A DNA stretch of 64,000 nucleotides from Rhodococcus sp. 14-1411-2a (GTDB lineage: Bacteria; Actinomycetota; Actinomycetes; Mycobacteriales; Mycobacteriaceae): the NCBI RefSeq assembly GCF_002259485.1, contig NZ_NPGA01000007.1:310001-374000 (forward strand), given 5' to 3'. Both the position numbers and the translations under genes were made by a program. Of this stretch, positions 8,450 to 18,187 are shown piece by piece. The notes beneath the pieces were generated by a model. The model ran no database searches and was not told the origin of the DNA. It saw only the letters and a program-made list of their open reading frames with translations. How positions within the stretch are numbered: position 1 is the first letter of the stretch; each line of letters begins with the position of its first letter.

Positions 8450-9267
8450 GAGAGCTGCTCGGTCACGAATTTCGCCAGCGCCCCCAACCGTGCACGGCTC
8501 GGCATCGAGGTCGGAACACCCAACGCATCCAAGGGAGCCGACGTCACCGGCCCGACGCAGATCGCGGCGACGGGGCCTCGAAGCGCGTCGAGGAAGGCGT
8601 CGAGCAGGCCGTTGTCCTTGGCGGTCGAGAGCAGGGACGCTACCGCGGGGGCGCTGGTGAACGTCACCGCGTCCACCCGATGGTCGATGACCTGTTCCAA
8701 CAGGTCGACGAGTGGAGCCTGATCCGCGGGGCGAATCCAGCGGTACACCGGGATCGGTCGGACGTGCGCGCCGAGTCCCGCCAACGCATCGCTGAGGTGA
8801 ATGGTCGGCTCCCACTCGGTGATCACCCCGTGCAGCTGAACTGCGATGTCCACCCCGGCAACACCCTCGGCCTCGAGATGATCGGAGACTTCCTGCGAGG
8901 CCTCGGTGGCCGGCGACCACTCCTCGCGGAGCCCCGTGCCACGAATTGCCCCGCGCGCCTTGGGACCTCGCGCAAGGATTCGAGTGTGACCCAGCGCTGT
9001 CACGAGTTCTTCGCGCATACCCCAGTCGGCGGCCGCGTCGAGCCAGCCCCGAAAACCGATGCCGGTACTGATCACGACGATCTGCGGTGGGCGTTGGACG
9101 ATGCCCTCGGTGGCGGACCTCAGATCGGAGTCGTCGATCAGGGGCAGAACGTGAATCGCCGCGGCGTGAACGATGTTCGCGCCGCGGCGTTCGAGCATGG
9201 TGGCCAGTTCGTCTGCACGTCGCTCGGCAGTGAGGGCAACGGTCTTGCCTGCGAGCGAATCGGACAT
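8446..9267 (-). CDS. uroporphyrinogen-III synthase-like (HemD domain) protein
   Basis: HemD-fold protein of 273 residues. The order of segments (GKTVALTAERRADEL at the N-terminus, VVISTGIGFRGW near 63, EGVAGVDIAVQLHG near 133, PVYRW near 172, VTFTSAPAVASLL near 203 and AICVGPVTSAPL near 238) fits uroporphyrinogen-III synthases, which cyclise hydroxymethylbilane. The wording is closest to the mycobacterial Rv0260c type, where HemD is fused to a C-terminal winged-helix DNA-binding domain. Here the protein stops right after the HemD fold, so that domain is absent. It is not in a hem operon, so it may be a regulatory or accessory paralogue rather than the biosynthetic enzyme. Confidence 0.75.
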   Translation of the reverse strand: MSDSLAGKTVALTAERRADELATMLERRGANIVHAAAIHVLPLIDDSDLRSATEGIVQRPPQIVVISTGIGFRGWLDAAADWGMREELVTALGHTRILARGPKARGAIRGTGLREEWSPATEASQEVSDHLEAEGVAGVDIAVQLHGVITEWEPTIHLSDALAGLGAHVRPIPVYRWIRPADQAPLVDLLEQVIDHRVDAVTFTSAPAVASLLSTAKDNGLLDAFLDALRGPVAAICVGPVTSAPLDALGVPTSMPSRARLGALAKFVTEQLS

Positions 9268-9290
9268 GGGTACAGACTAGGCCCCCGGTG

Positions 9291-10139
9291 TCAGCTGCTG
9301 AACTTGTCCGGGTCCGGGCCGGTGCGGCCGTCGGCGGAGTCCAGCGCGTTGATCTGCTGGATCTCGTCGTTGCTGAGCTCGAAGCCGAACACGTCGAAGT
9401 TGCTGGCGATGCGCTTCGGGGTCACCGACTTGGGGATCACCACGTTGCCGAGCTGAATGTGCCAGCGCAGGATGACCTGGGCCGGAGTGACGCCGTGCGC
9501 GTCGCCGATCTTCGCGAACACCGGCTCGTCGAGGATGGTGCCCGAGCCGAGCGGACTCCAGGCCTCGGTGGCGATGCCCTTCGAGGTGTGGAACGCGCGC
9601 AGCTCCTCCTGGATCAGCCGCGGATGCAGCTCGATCTGGTTGACCGACGGTGTCTCGCCTACCGCGTCGATGAGCTTCTCCAGGGTGGGGATGGTGAAGT
9701 TGGAGACGCCGATGGAACCGATGCGGCCGTCTGCCTTGAGCTTCTGAAATGCCTTGAACGTGTCGATGTACTTGTCGCGGTCGAGCTGCTGCCAGTGAAT
9801 GAGGTACAGGTCGAGGTACTCGAGTCCGAGGCGATCCATGCTCGCGTCGAATGCCTTCAGAGTGGAGTCGTAGCCCTGATCGTCGTTCCACAGCTTGGTG
9901 GTGACGAACAGCTCGTCACGGGCGATGCCGGACTCTGCGATTGCGCGGCCGGTGCCGGTCTCGTTCTCGTACACCTTGGCGGTGTCGATGCTGCGGTAGC
10001 CGACCTCGAGCGCCTCGGTCACTGCGGCCTGGGCACCGTCGTCGGGAACCTGCCACACACCGAACCCCAGCTGGGGAATGGACGTGCCGTCGTTGAGCAC
10101 GATGGTCGGGACAGTACTGGTCTCGGCTGAATACGTCAT
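9291..10139 (-). CDS. aldo/keto reductase
   Basis: NADPH-dependent aldo-keto reductase of 282 residues with a TIM-barrel fold. The tetrad is visible: Asp and Tyr in GYRSIDTAKVYENE (near 45), Lys in FVTTKLW (near 77) and His in DLYLIHWQ (near 108). The 2'-phosphate-binding segment is VIPKSVTPKRI near residue 228. It matches the 2,5-diketo-D-gluconate reductase-like group (AKR5/Rv2971 type), which reduces methylglyoxal and other carbonyls. The ATG at 10139 precedes the conserved PTIVLNDGTSIPQLGFG; upstream in-frame sequence belongs to the intergenic repeat. It is divergent from the ABC-F gene. Confidence 0.9.
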   Translation of the reverse strand: MTYSAETSTVPTIVLNDGTSIPQLGFGVWQVPDDGAQAAVTEALEVGYRSIDTAKVYENETGTGRAIAESGIARDELFVTTKLWNDDQGYDSTLKAFDASMDRLGLEYLDLYLIHWQQLDRDKYIDTFKAFQKLKADGRIGSIGVSNFTIPTLEKLIDAVGETPSVNQIELHPRLIQEELRAFHTSKGIATEAWSPLGSGTILDEPVFAKIGDAHGVTPAQVILRWHIQLGNVVIPKSVTPKRIASNFDVFGFELSNDEIQQINALDSADGRTGPDPDKFSS

Positions 10140-10175
10140 ACGAATGGCAACGGTGGGTGGGGTGGTGTTGTTCCC

Positions 10176-10204
10176 GGGCAGGAGTGGAGCCTGCGGAACG
10201 ACCA
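10176..10204 (+). repeat. 29-bp dispersed intergenic repeat, copy 1
   Basis: GGGCAGGAGTGGAGCCTGCG followed by GAACGACCA. The same 29 bases occur at 44692-44720 and a near-identical inverted copy lies at 48612-48636. This copy sits between the divergent aldo-keto reductase and ABC-F genes, ending 24 bases before the ABC-F start. With upstream GTTGTTCC it can form an imperfect stem against GGAACGAC. Confidence 0.75.
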
Positions 10205-10228
10205 GAAGTCGCAGCTTAGAGTTTCGGT

Positions 10229-11860
<1,632 letters not shown>

Positions 11861-11868
11861 ATCACACT

Positions 11869-11917
11869 GAATCGGGTGCAGCTGACTGCGGTGAGCGCGG
11901 TCAGCTGCACCCGATTC
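11869..11917. terminator. long hairpin between convergent genes
   Basis: Inverted repeat with 22-nt arms and a single mismatch (GAATCGGGTGCAGCTGAC then TGCG, against its complement ending at 11917), with a 5-nt loop. It is placed 8 bases after the ABC-F stop and 3 bases before the hydrolase stop, and should act as a bidirectional terminator. Confidence 0.85.
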
Positions 11918-11920
11918 ACA

Positions 11921-12751
11921 TCAACTGAGGAGAATGTCGTTGACCTCGGCGGCAGGGTGCATCGGCAGCCCGTGGTGGGTGGCTGCGTCGAGTATCGAGA
12001 TTCGCGCGTCAGGTAACACGGCTCGGACTGCCGCTTCGATGTGAGACGCTCTGTGCACCTTGCCTTCACCCGCCAACACGACTGTGGTGTCGACGTCGAA
12101 TCCCTCGAACGCAGCGGGCTTCGGCCGCTTCGGAACAATGGTCTTTGCCGTCGGGAAATAAGCGGCTCCGAGAGCGAGGACGTCGAACCAGTCGGGATCC
12201 AAAGCCAGGCCATCGGTCTCCCACGCGACGAAGCGGCGCTGCCGGTTTTCGTTGGGCCGCAGCAGTATCGGTAGCGCATGCAGCAGGTACCGCGGACTCA
12301 TGGAGCCGAAGCAGGCATTGGGATCGAGCAGAGTGAGCGCATCGATGCGGCTTTGATTGCGCAGGGTGTACGCCAGGGCGATCATCGCGCCGTAGGAATG
12401 TCCGCAGAGTGCCGCAGTTCGAAGGTCCAGTGCATCGAGAACCGCCGTCACCCAGTTCAGCAGCTCGTCCACGGAGTCGATGGACTGGTCACCTGGAACG
12501 CTGCGTCCGACGTCGCCCATGAGGTCGACCCCGTACAGCCGATATCGCTGCGAGAGTGCCTCGACGTTGGCGAACCACACGGTGGACGTGGCACCCGCCC
12601 CGGGGAGCAGCACCAGCGCCGGGCCGTCGACGGGTCCGCAGACGTTGATTCGTGTGGTGCCGTGCACCGTGTTCACGTCGATGGCTTGGGTATCGGCCGG
12701 CCACTTCTGCAGCACCCGGTCGTAGGCGGAGAAGAATTCGTCCAGCGACAT
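11921..12751 (-). CDS. alpha/beta hydrolase with a degenerate acid position
   Basis: Alpha/beta-hydrolase of 276 residues. The oxyanion loop is LLPGAGATSTVW (near 47), the nucleophile elbow is LCGHSYGAMIAL (Ser near 118) and the histidine is in ATHHGLPMHP near residue 258. At the usual acid strand (consensus GExDxxH) it reads LAGEGKVHRASH, so the expected Asp is missing; Glu in that loop, or an acid after strand 6, would have to substitute. It is divergent from a MarR regulator with a clear palindrome in the 81-base gap, which suggests regulator-controlled expression, perhaps in response to the hydrolysed compound. The substrate is unknown. Confidence 0.8.
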   Translation of the reverse strand: MSLDEFFSAYDRVLQKWPADTQAIDVNTVHGTTRINVCGPVDGPALVLLPGAGATSTVWFANVEALSQRYRLYGVDLMGDVGRSVPGDQSIDSVDELLNWVTAVLDALDLRTAALCGHSYGAMIALAYTLRNQSRIDALTLLDPNACFGSMSPRYLLHALPILLRPNENRQRRFVAWETDGLALDPDWFDVLALGAAYFPTAKTIVPKRPKPAAFEGFDVDTTVVLAGEGKVHRASHIEAAVRAVLPDARISILDAATHHGLPMHPAAEVNDILLS

Positions 12752-12766
12752 TGCAACCCTCTATTC

Positions 12767-12781
12767 TCTCGATCATCGAGA
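12767..12781. promoter_or_regulatory. candidate MarR operator
   Basis: Perfect palindrome TCTCGAT-C-ATCGAGA in the divergent gap between the hydrolase (starts 12751, minus) and the MarR gene (starts 12833, plus). The size and placement are those of an autoregulatory MarR site. Assignment is by position only. Confidence 0.6.
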
Positions 12782-12832
12782 TAGTAGACAATGGAGAGAC
12801 CGCTCGTCCAGCATCTTCCGAGGGATCAGCAC

Positions 12833-13288
12833 ATGACCGAACCTGTCGCCGCCGTGCATCAGCTGCGAGCACTCACCGTCGAGCTCGATCTCCTCGGCGC
12901 AGACTTCGCCCAGAAGCACTCACTTCACCCGACCGACATCCGCGCGCTGATCTGCCTGCTGGATGCGGACCGAGCCGGAACGCGTGCCACACCCGGCTGG
13001 CTCGGCGCGCAACTGGGTCTGGAATCGGCGTCTGTCACCGCCCTGATCGATCGAATGACCAAGCGAGAGTTGGTGCTACGCGAACCCGACCCATCCGATC
13101 GCCGGCGAGTACTGCTGCGTGTGACCGCGCATGCGTCGGAACTCGGCACGACGTTCTTCGGCCCCGTCATCGGTCGGGCCGTCGACGAACTCGCGCGCTT
13201 CACCCCCGATCAGCGGGCAACGATCGACGAGTTTCTGACGACGATGCGCGCCATCGTTGCCGACACCCGGGACCAACAGGCAACGTAG
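12833..13288 (+). CDS. MarR-family transcriptional regulator
   Basis: Winged-helix repressor of 151 residues, expected to be a dimer. The helix-turn-helix is around TPGWLGAQLGLESASVTALIDRM (near 55-77) and the wing is REPDPSDRRRVLLRVT (near 85-100), a canonical MarR wing with the DxRRR motif. I chose the ATG at 12833 because GAGGGA lies about 8 nt upstream. An ATG 14 codons earlier lacks a site and would run into the operator region. The gene probably represses itself and the divergent hydrolase. The ligand is unknown. Confidence 0.88.
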   Translation: MTEPVAAVHQLRALTVELDLLGADFAQKHSLHPTDIRALICLLDADRAGTRATPGWLGAQLGLESASVTALIDRMTKRELVLREPDPSDRRRVLLRVTAHASELGTTFFGPVIGRAVDELARFTPDQRATIDEFLTTMRAIVADTRDQQAT

Positions 13289-13300
13289 TCAACGAAAGCA

Positions 13301-13324
13301 ATCTGTTATTAACCGTTGACAGAT
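13301..13324. promoter_or_regulatory. candidate promoter and operator for the XRE-ABC operon
   Basis: Inverted repeat ATCTGT-N12-ACAGAT that overlaps a TTGACA -35-like box (13316-13321). A weak -10 match (AACACT) starts 17 nt further on. It lies 29 bases before the XRE gene and could be its autoregulatory site. Confidence 0.45.
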
Positions 13325-13352
13325 CGTTGGGTTTATACAACACTCCATTGTC

Positions 13353-13625
13353 ATGAGCCCCGTCAAGCGCGGTACCGCGCTCCCGATCTTCAACAGGGTG
13401 GGTGTTCTGCGGGCAGAACGGAAGATGAGCCGCGCGCAACTGGCCGAACTCGTCGAAGTGAATCCCCAGACGGTGGGTGCCCTCGAACGAGGCGACCACT
13501 ACCCGAGCCTCGACCTCGCGATGCGCATCTGCGACGTCTTCGATCTGCCGATCGAAGCAGTGTTCTCGCGCACCGAACTCGGACCACTCTCGGCCGAACT
13601 CTTCCGAAGGGAGAAGGATCGATGA
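13353..13625 (+). CDS. XRE-family helix-turn-helix regulator
   Basis: A 90-residue DNA-binding protein made of essentially one HTH_3 domain: RVGVLRAERKMSRAQLAELV, then VNPQTVGALERGDHYPSLDLAMRICDVFDLPIEAVF. The tail ELFRREKDR is short, so there is no separate ligand-binding domain. Small stand-alone HTHs of this type (YozG/Rv-like) commonly sit in front of a membrane protein and an ABC-2 exporter and repress that operon. It overlaps the next gene by 4 nt (ATGA at 13622-13625), which supports co-translation. The ATG at 13353 lies just after the candidate promoter and no other start competes. Confidence 0.88.
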   Translation: MSPVKRGTALPIFNRVGVLRAERKMSRAQLAELVEVNPQTVGALERGDHYPSLDLAMRICDVFDLPIEAVFSRTELGPLSAELFRREKDR

Positions 13626-14173
13626 ACACGCCCAGCTCCGACCTCCTCACCCGCTACCAGGCGTATCGAACTCGACGATTCCTGGAGCACGACGCGAAAA
13701 CCCGTCACTGGCTTCCGAACTGGCGCACCCAGAAACGTCGACGCGTACTCGCAGTCTCCGTGATGGCGTCCTTGCTCATCCTGCTGGTAGTTGCCGTGTG
13801 GTCACTGTTCTCCCGGTGGGCACCGATCGCATGGATCCCGGCCACTGTGATGTTTCTCGTCACGTGGACGATGTTGCAAACAGTGTCACGTCGGCACAGC
13901 GATGCACCGATGGGTGCACTCGACGAATGGGAAGTGCAGCAGCGCAACGAAGCACGCTCGATCGGTCTCACCGTCACTCAGGCCCTGGTGATGGTGGCAG
14001 TTCTGGTCCTGATCGTGCTGTCGGGAACGTATGACAACGAGAACCTGGCTTACGCCGGAGCTTTGTGGACGCTCGCTGCTCTGTTGGCCGGCGGATGCGC
14101 ACCGGCAGCGATTCTCGCCTGGATCACCCCCGACCCCGAACTCGAAGACACCGAAGATTTCGACCCGAAGTAA
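13622..14173 (+). CDS. small polytopic membrane protein of the ABC exporter operon
   Basis: A 183-residue protein with a basic N-terminal cytoplasmic stretch (TRYQAYRTRRFLEHDAKTRHW, TQKRRRV) and four predicted membrane helices (about 45-64, 69-87, 118-136 and 145-167). It ends in the acidic tail DPELEDTEDFDPK. I recognise no named family. Its position between an XRE regulator and an ABC ATPase, with a 4-nt overlap upstream and 16 bases downstream, suggests it is either an accessory subunit of the exporter or a sensor partner of the regulator. The function is inferred from context only. Confidence 0.8.
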   Translation: MNTPSSDLLTRYQAYRTRRFLEHDAKTRHWLPNWRTQKRRRVLAVSVMASLLILLVVAVWSLFSRWAPIAWIPATVMFLVTWTMLQTVSRRHSDAPMGALDEWEVQQRNEARSIGLTVTQALVMVAVLVLIVLSGTYDNENLAYAGALWTLAALLAGGCAPAAILAWITPDPELEDTEDFDPK

Positions 14174-14189
14174 CGACCGAAAGGGCACC

Positions 14190-15083
14190 ATGAGCACCCT
14201 CACGATCGACTCCGTTTCCAAGAAGTACGGCGACAAAATCGCCCTGGACAATCTCAGCTTCGACGTCCGGCCCGGCGAGCTGTTCGGCTTCGTCGGCAGC
14301 AACGGCGCGGGCAAGACCACCACGATGCGCATCGCGCTGGGAGTTCTGTCTGCAGATTCCGGCCAGGTTCTGTTGGGCGGCAAGCCCGTCGACCTCGACG
14401 TCCGCCGCACCATCGGCTACATGCCCGAGGAGCGCGGCCTGTACCCGAAGATGAAAGTCGGTCCGCAACTTGCGTACATGGCGGAGTTGCACGGACTGTC
14501 GTCCAAGGACGCGAAGGCAGCGGTGATTCGCTGGACCGAACGTCTGGGAATCGATCAGCGCGTCAACGACACTGTCGACGCATTGAGCCTGGGTAACCAG
14601 CAGCGCGTGCAGTTGGCGGCCGCGCTGGTGCACGATCCCGCAGTGCTGGTCTTGGACGAGCCGTTCTCGGGACTCGACCCCATCGCCGTCGACGTGATGA
14701 GCGAGGTTCTGCGCGAAAAGGCCGCTGCCGGAGTGCCGGTGGTGTTCTCGAGCCACCAACTCGATCTGGTGCAGCGCCTGTGCGACCGTGTCGGCATCAT
14801 CGCTGCCGGCTCGATGAAGGCCGTCGGAACCGTCGACGAGCTACGCGGTTCGGGAGATGCGCAACTGCGCGTCCATGCACCGAACGCTGCCCCCGGATGG
14901 GCGTCGGGCATCGCCGGGGTGAGCACCCTCGGCCACAGCGACGGCGTCACAGTCCTGGGCTTGGCACCCGGGGCCGACGATCAAGAAGTCCTCCGAGCCG
15001 CACTGGCGACCGGTCCGGTACACGACTTCTCCATCCAGAAACCTTCCCTGAGCGACCTGTTCCGAGAGGCGGTAGTGGCATGA
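14190..15083 (+). CDS. ABC transporter ATP-binding protein (NatA-like)
   Basis: A 297-residue nucleotide-binding subunit of an ABC-2 exporter. Walker A is GSNGAGKTTT (near 38), the Q-loop region is MPEERGLYPKM, the signature is LSLGNQQRV (near 132), Walker B is VLVLDEPFSGLDP (near 152) and the switch His is in SSHQLD (near 190). The LSLGNQQRV signature and the MPEERGLY segment are those of NatA-type ATPases that pair with a NatB-like permease. A C-terminal domain of about 80 residues (ELRGSGDAQLRVHAP...) is typical of DrrA/NatA members. It overlaps the permease gene by 4 nt. Confidence 0.9.
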   Translation: MSTLTIDSVSKKYGDKIALDNLSFDVRPGELFGFVGSNGAGKTTTMRIALGVLSADSGQVLLGGKPVDLDVRRTIGYMPEERGLYPKMKVGPQLAYMAELHGLSSKDAKAAVIRWTERLGIDQRVNDTVDALSLGNQQRVQLAAALVHDPAVLVLDEPFSGLDPIAVDVMSEVLREKAAAGVPVVFSSHQLDLVQRLCDRVGIIAAGSMKAVGTVDELRGSGDAQLRVHAPNAAPGWASGIAGVSTLGHSDGVTVLGLAPGADDQEVLRAALATGPVHDFSIQKPSLSDLFREAVVA

Positions 15084-16279
15084 GCTCCCAACTGAACTCC
15101 TTCAGCGCAGTATCTTTGATAGCCAAGCGCGAGTTCACCGTTCAGGTGATGAAGAAGAGCTTCGTCATCAGCAACGTGATCATTCTCGCCGTCATCGTCG
15201 GCGGCATCATCGCGTTCTCGATCTTCTCCGGCAGCGGTGACGAAGAGCGCGACGTCGTCGGCGTCGCCGGAGACCAGTCCATCGCAGCCGTGGTGGAAGC
15301 AACCGGGGACGACGTCGGATCCCCGGTCGAGGTGCGCGAAGTCGCCGACGCGGCAGCCGCACGCAGCGGCGTCGAATCCGGGGATCTCGACGTGGCGCTG
15401 GTTCCGGACGGAACCGCGGGTGCGTACACCGCCGTCACCGAGTCCGATCTGACCGGAACGTTGAGAGCCGTCGTCGAAGGCAGTGTCGCGACGCAGGCAA
15501 CGAATACTGCACTGGCGCAACAGGGTGTCGATCAGAACGAACTCGGGGCAGCGACGAGTGCCGCGACGGTCACCGTCGACGCAATCGATCCACCGGATCC
15601 CGAGGCCGGTCAGCGTACGGCTCTTGCCCTGTCCGCAGTGTTCCTGCTGTACGCACAGATCATCGGCTTCGGCATGTACGTCGCGATGGGCGTCGTCGAG
15701 GAAAAGTCCTCGCGTGTGGTCGAACTGTTGCTCTCCACCGTCCGCCCCCTGCAGTTGCTGTGGGGAAAGATCCTCGGTATCGGCGCGGTCGGCATCCTGC
15801 AGCTTGCTCTGTACGGAATAGCCGGTGTGGGAGCAGGATTGGGCACGGGGGTACTCACGATCACCGGTGCCGCGGTGAGCGTCTTCGCGGCAACGCTGGC
15901 GTGGTTCATCCTGGGGTTCGCCTTCTTCGCGGTGCTCTACGCCGCCGGCGGCTCGATGGTCTCGCGCCAAGAGGACGTCAACTCGACGACCATGCCGCTA
16001 CTCATCCTGATCATGGCGATGTTCTTCGCGGCCTTCTATTCCGTCAGCGATCCGGAGAGCACCCTGGCCAACACCTTGAGCTGGATCCCCCCGTTCTCCG
16101 CCATCATGATGCCGCTGCGCATCGCTGCCGGGGTGACCTCACCGGTACAGATCGTCGGTTCGGCAGTCCTGATGGTGATCACCACCGCGATCCTGGCGAT
16201 GGGCGCAGCGAAGATCTACCAGCGTTCCATTCTTCGGATCGGCAAGACCGTCTCGTGGAAGGAAGCGTTTGCTCGCTAG
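15080..16279 (+). CDS. ABC-2 type transporter permease (NatB-like)
   Basis: A 399-residue membrane subunit. One N-terminal helix (about 32-52, FVISNVIILAVIVGGIIAF) is followed by an extracytoplasmic domain of about 130 residues (60-180), then five or six helices from residue about 190 on. This is the layout of NatB and other ABC-2 permeases with a large outer loop. The cytoplasmic segment MGVVEEKSSRVVELLLSTVRPLQLLWGKI between helices is the family's coupling element. It is translationally coupled to the ATPase (ATGA). The substrate could be Na+, a drug or a peptide; nothing in the sequence decides. Confidence 0.88.
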   Translation: MSSQLNSFSAVSLIAKREFTVQVMKKSFVISNVIILAVIVGGIIAFSIFSGSGDEERDVVGVAGDQSIAAVVEATGDDVGSPVEVREVADAAAARSGVESGDLDVALVPDGTAGAYTAVTESDLTGTLRAVVEGSVATQATNTALAQQGVDQNELGAATSAATVTVDAIDPPDPEAGQRTALALSAVFLLYAQIIGFGMYVAMGVVEEKSSRVVELLLSTVRPLQLLWGKILGIGAVGILQLALYGIAGVGAGLGTGVLTITGAAVSVFAATLAWFILGFAFFAVLYAAGGSMVSRQEDVNSTTMPLLILIMAMFFAAFYSVSDPESTLANTLSWIPPFSAIMMPLRIAAGVTSPVQIVGSAVLMVITTAILAMGAAKIYQRSILRIGKTVSWKEAFAR

Positions 16280-16303
16280 GGTTCGCTGCGTAGGCTCCCC
16301 GAC

Positions 16304-17788
16304 ATGCGCCCACGAACATCCGCCGCCGAGATTCTCGATTCCGTTCTCGACGGCGGATCGTTCGTGTCCTGGGACTCCACGCCGGTCGACGTTCACCCCA
16401 ACGACTCCTATCAGCGCGACCTCACGAAGGCGCGGGAGAAGAGCGGGGTCGACGAGTCGGTGCTCACGGGCGAGGGCACCATCGACGGCCGGCGGGTGGT
16501 GATGATCGCGTGCGAGTTCGCGTTTCTCGCCGGTTCGATCGGCGTTGCGGCGGCCGAGCGCATCACCTCGGCCATCGAGCGCGCCACCGCGGAGGGCCTG
16601 CCGCTCATCGCCTCCCCCACCTCCGGCGGCACGCGCATGCAGGAGGGAACGTTGGCTTTTGTGCAGATGGTCAAGATCGCCTCCGCCGTCACCGCACACA
16701 AGGCGGCGCACCTGCCGTACCTGGTGTATCTGCGCAACCCCACGACCGGCGGGGTGTTCGCGTCCTGGGGATCGTTGGCGCACGTCACCGTCGCCGAACC
16801 CGGTGCGCTCATCGGATTTCTCGGTCCGCGGGTCTATCAGGCGTTGTACGACAAGCCCTTTCCGGACGGGGTGCAGACCGCCGAGAATCTCTACCAGCAC
16901 GGCGTCATCGATGGCGTGGTGCCGTTGGATCACCTGCGCCACCTACTGATTCGCACACTTCGAGTGATCCTCGACGCCACCGTGTGGCCCGACCTCACCG
17001 ACGACGTACAGGCCGAGATACCGGAGCAGTCTGCCTGGCATTCGGTGCAGTCGTCGCGTCGCGCGGACCGGCCCGGCATTCGGCAACTCATCGAACACGC
17101 TGCCAGCGAACACGTTCCACTGAGCGGCACCGGTCAGGGCGAGGCCGACACGTCGATCCTGCTGTTGCTGTGCCGAATCCGAGGGATCTCTTGCGTCCTG
17201 TTCGGCAACGACCGAAGCAGCAGCACCGCCACCGCCACCATGGGTCCGGCGGCACTGCGAGAAGCGCGACGCGGCATGCGCCTCGCCGAGGAACTGCGCC
17301 TACCGCTGGTGCTGGTGATCGACACCTTCGGGGCGGCACTGTCCAAGGAAGCCGAAGAAGGCGGCCTGGCACCCGAGATAGCGCGCTCGATCTCCGATCT
17401 CGTCACCGTCGATACCCCGACCGTCTCGGTTCTGCTCGGCCAGGGCACCGGCGGTGGAGCGCTCGCGCTTCTCCCCGCCGACCGGGTGCTGTGCGCCCAG
17501 AACGCCTGGCTAGCACCGCTTCCGCCCGAGGGTGCCAGTGCCATAGTGCACCGCGACACCGCTCACGCTCCGAATATGGCCGAGGCCCAAGGCATCAGGT
17601 CGGTCGATCTTCTGCGCGATGGCATCGTCGACGCCATCGTTCCCGAACTCCCCGATGCGGCCGACGAGCCCGCCGCGTTCTCCGGCCGCATCGCCGACGC
17701 CATCGTCCGGGAACTGCACGCGCTGTCGATCGTCGATCCCGCCACCCGGACTCGAAACCGACTCGGCCGCTACCGCAATCTCGGATAG
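16304..17788 (+). CDS. accD3: acyl-CoA carboxylase carboxyltransferase, fused beta and alpha halves
   Basis: Carboxyltransferase of 494 residues carrying two crotonase-like halves in one chain. The AccD-like half (about 1-240) contains SPTSGGTRMQEG and NPTTGGVFASWGS. The AccA-like half (about 250-490) contains PLVLVIDTFGAALSKEAEEGG and LLGQGTGGGALALLPADRVL. The length equals that of M. tuberculosis AccD3 (Rv0904c, 495 residues), whose genomic neighbours prrA/prrB and echA6 are also in this window. It transfers carboxyl from biotin to acetyl-CoA or another acyl-CoA. The N-terminal zinc ribbon of E. coli AccD is absent. No biotin-carrier subunit lies nearby. Antisense to its 3' end runs a separate open frame. 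Confidence 0.88.
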   Translation: MRPRTSAAEILDSVLDGGSFVSWDSTPVDVHPNDSYQRDLTKAREKSGVDESVLTGEGTIDGRRVVMIACEFAFLAGSIGVAAAERITSAIERATAEGLPLIASPTSGGTRMQEGTLAFVQMVKIASAVTAHKAAHLPYLVYLRNPTTGGVFASWGSLAHVTVAEPGALIGFLGPRVYQALYDKPFPDGVQTAENLYQHGVIDGVVPLDHLRHLLIRTLRVILDATVWPDLTDDVQAEIPEQSAWHSVQSSRRADRPGIRQLIEHAASEHVPLSGTGQGEADTSILLLLCRIRGISCVLFGNDRSSSTATATMGPAALREARRGMRLAEELRLPLVLVIDTFGAALSKEAEEGGLAPEIARSISDLVTVDTPTVSVLLGQGTGGGALALLPADRVLCAQNAWLAPLPPEGASAIVHRDTAHAPNMAEAQGIRSVDLLRDGIVDAIVPELPDAADEPAAFSGRIADAIVRELHALSIVDPATRTRNRLGRYRNLG

Positions 17789-18187
17789 AGCGGCTCCGCC
17801 GTGCGCCTGCGAGGTCACGAGCGCCAGCACGTCGCCGGCACGGAGATCGGCGGGCAACTCCACCGGACTGACGCAGCGTCGCCCCGGGCCGTGCACATCG
17901 ACCTTGACCACCGCGCCCACCGAATGCCGGTTGACCACCACGGCCTGGCGCAGATCCCCGAACTCGGCGTCGACACCCACCTCACCGGCGATCACCGAAC
18001 GCACCCGCGTCACCAGAATCGAGCCCCACTGCACCGGAGTGCCCTGCGCATCTGCCAGATCCTCCAACGCAACGCCGTCGACGGTGATGCGGCCGCACAC
18101 ACAGTGTGTGTCGGCAGGCCAGAGCGCTGGATCGCACCGCGCAACGTAGGCGGCACCGAGGGACGGAAGCATGTCGAGAAGTGTCAT
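17510..18187 (-). pseudogene. LysA-type decarboxylase remnant lacking the PLP barrel
   Basis: The frame opening at ATG 18187 begins MTLLDMLPSLGAAYVARCDP and continues with CGRITVDGVALEDLADAQGTP, the characteristic leader of LysA-type decarboxylases just before the PLP barrel. Instead of the barrel, the sequence moves at about residue 54 to a segment (VVVNRHSVGAVVKVDVHG..., ELPADLRAGDVLALVTSQAHGG) that resembles the LysA C-terminal beta domain (RHCESGD..., PGDLLAV, GAY). About 260 residues, including the PLP lysine and the nucleotide-binding segments, are missing. The frame then runs antisense into the last 279 bases of accD3, so its end is probably not native. This is either a deletion-derived pseudogene or a small stand-alone beta-domain protein. 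Confidence 0.45.
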
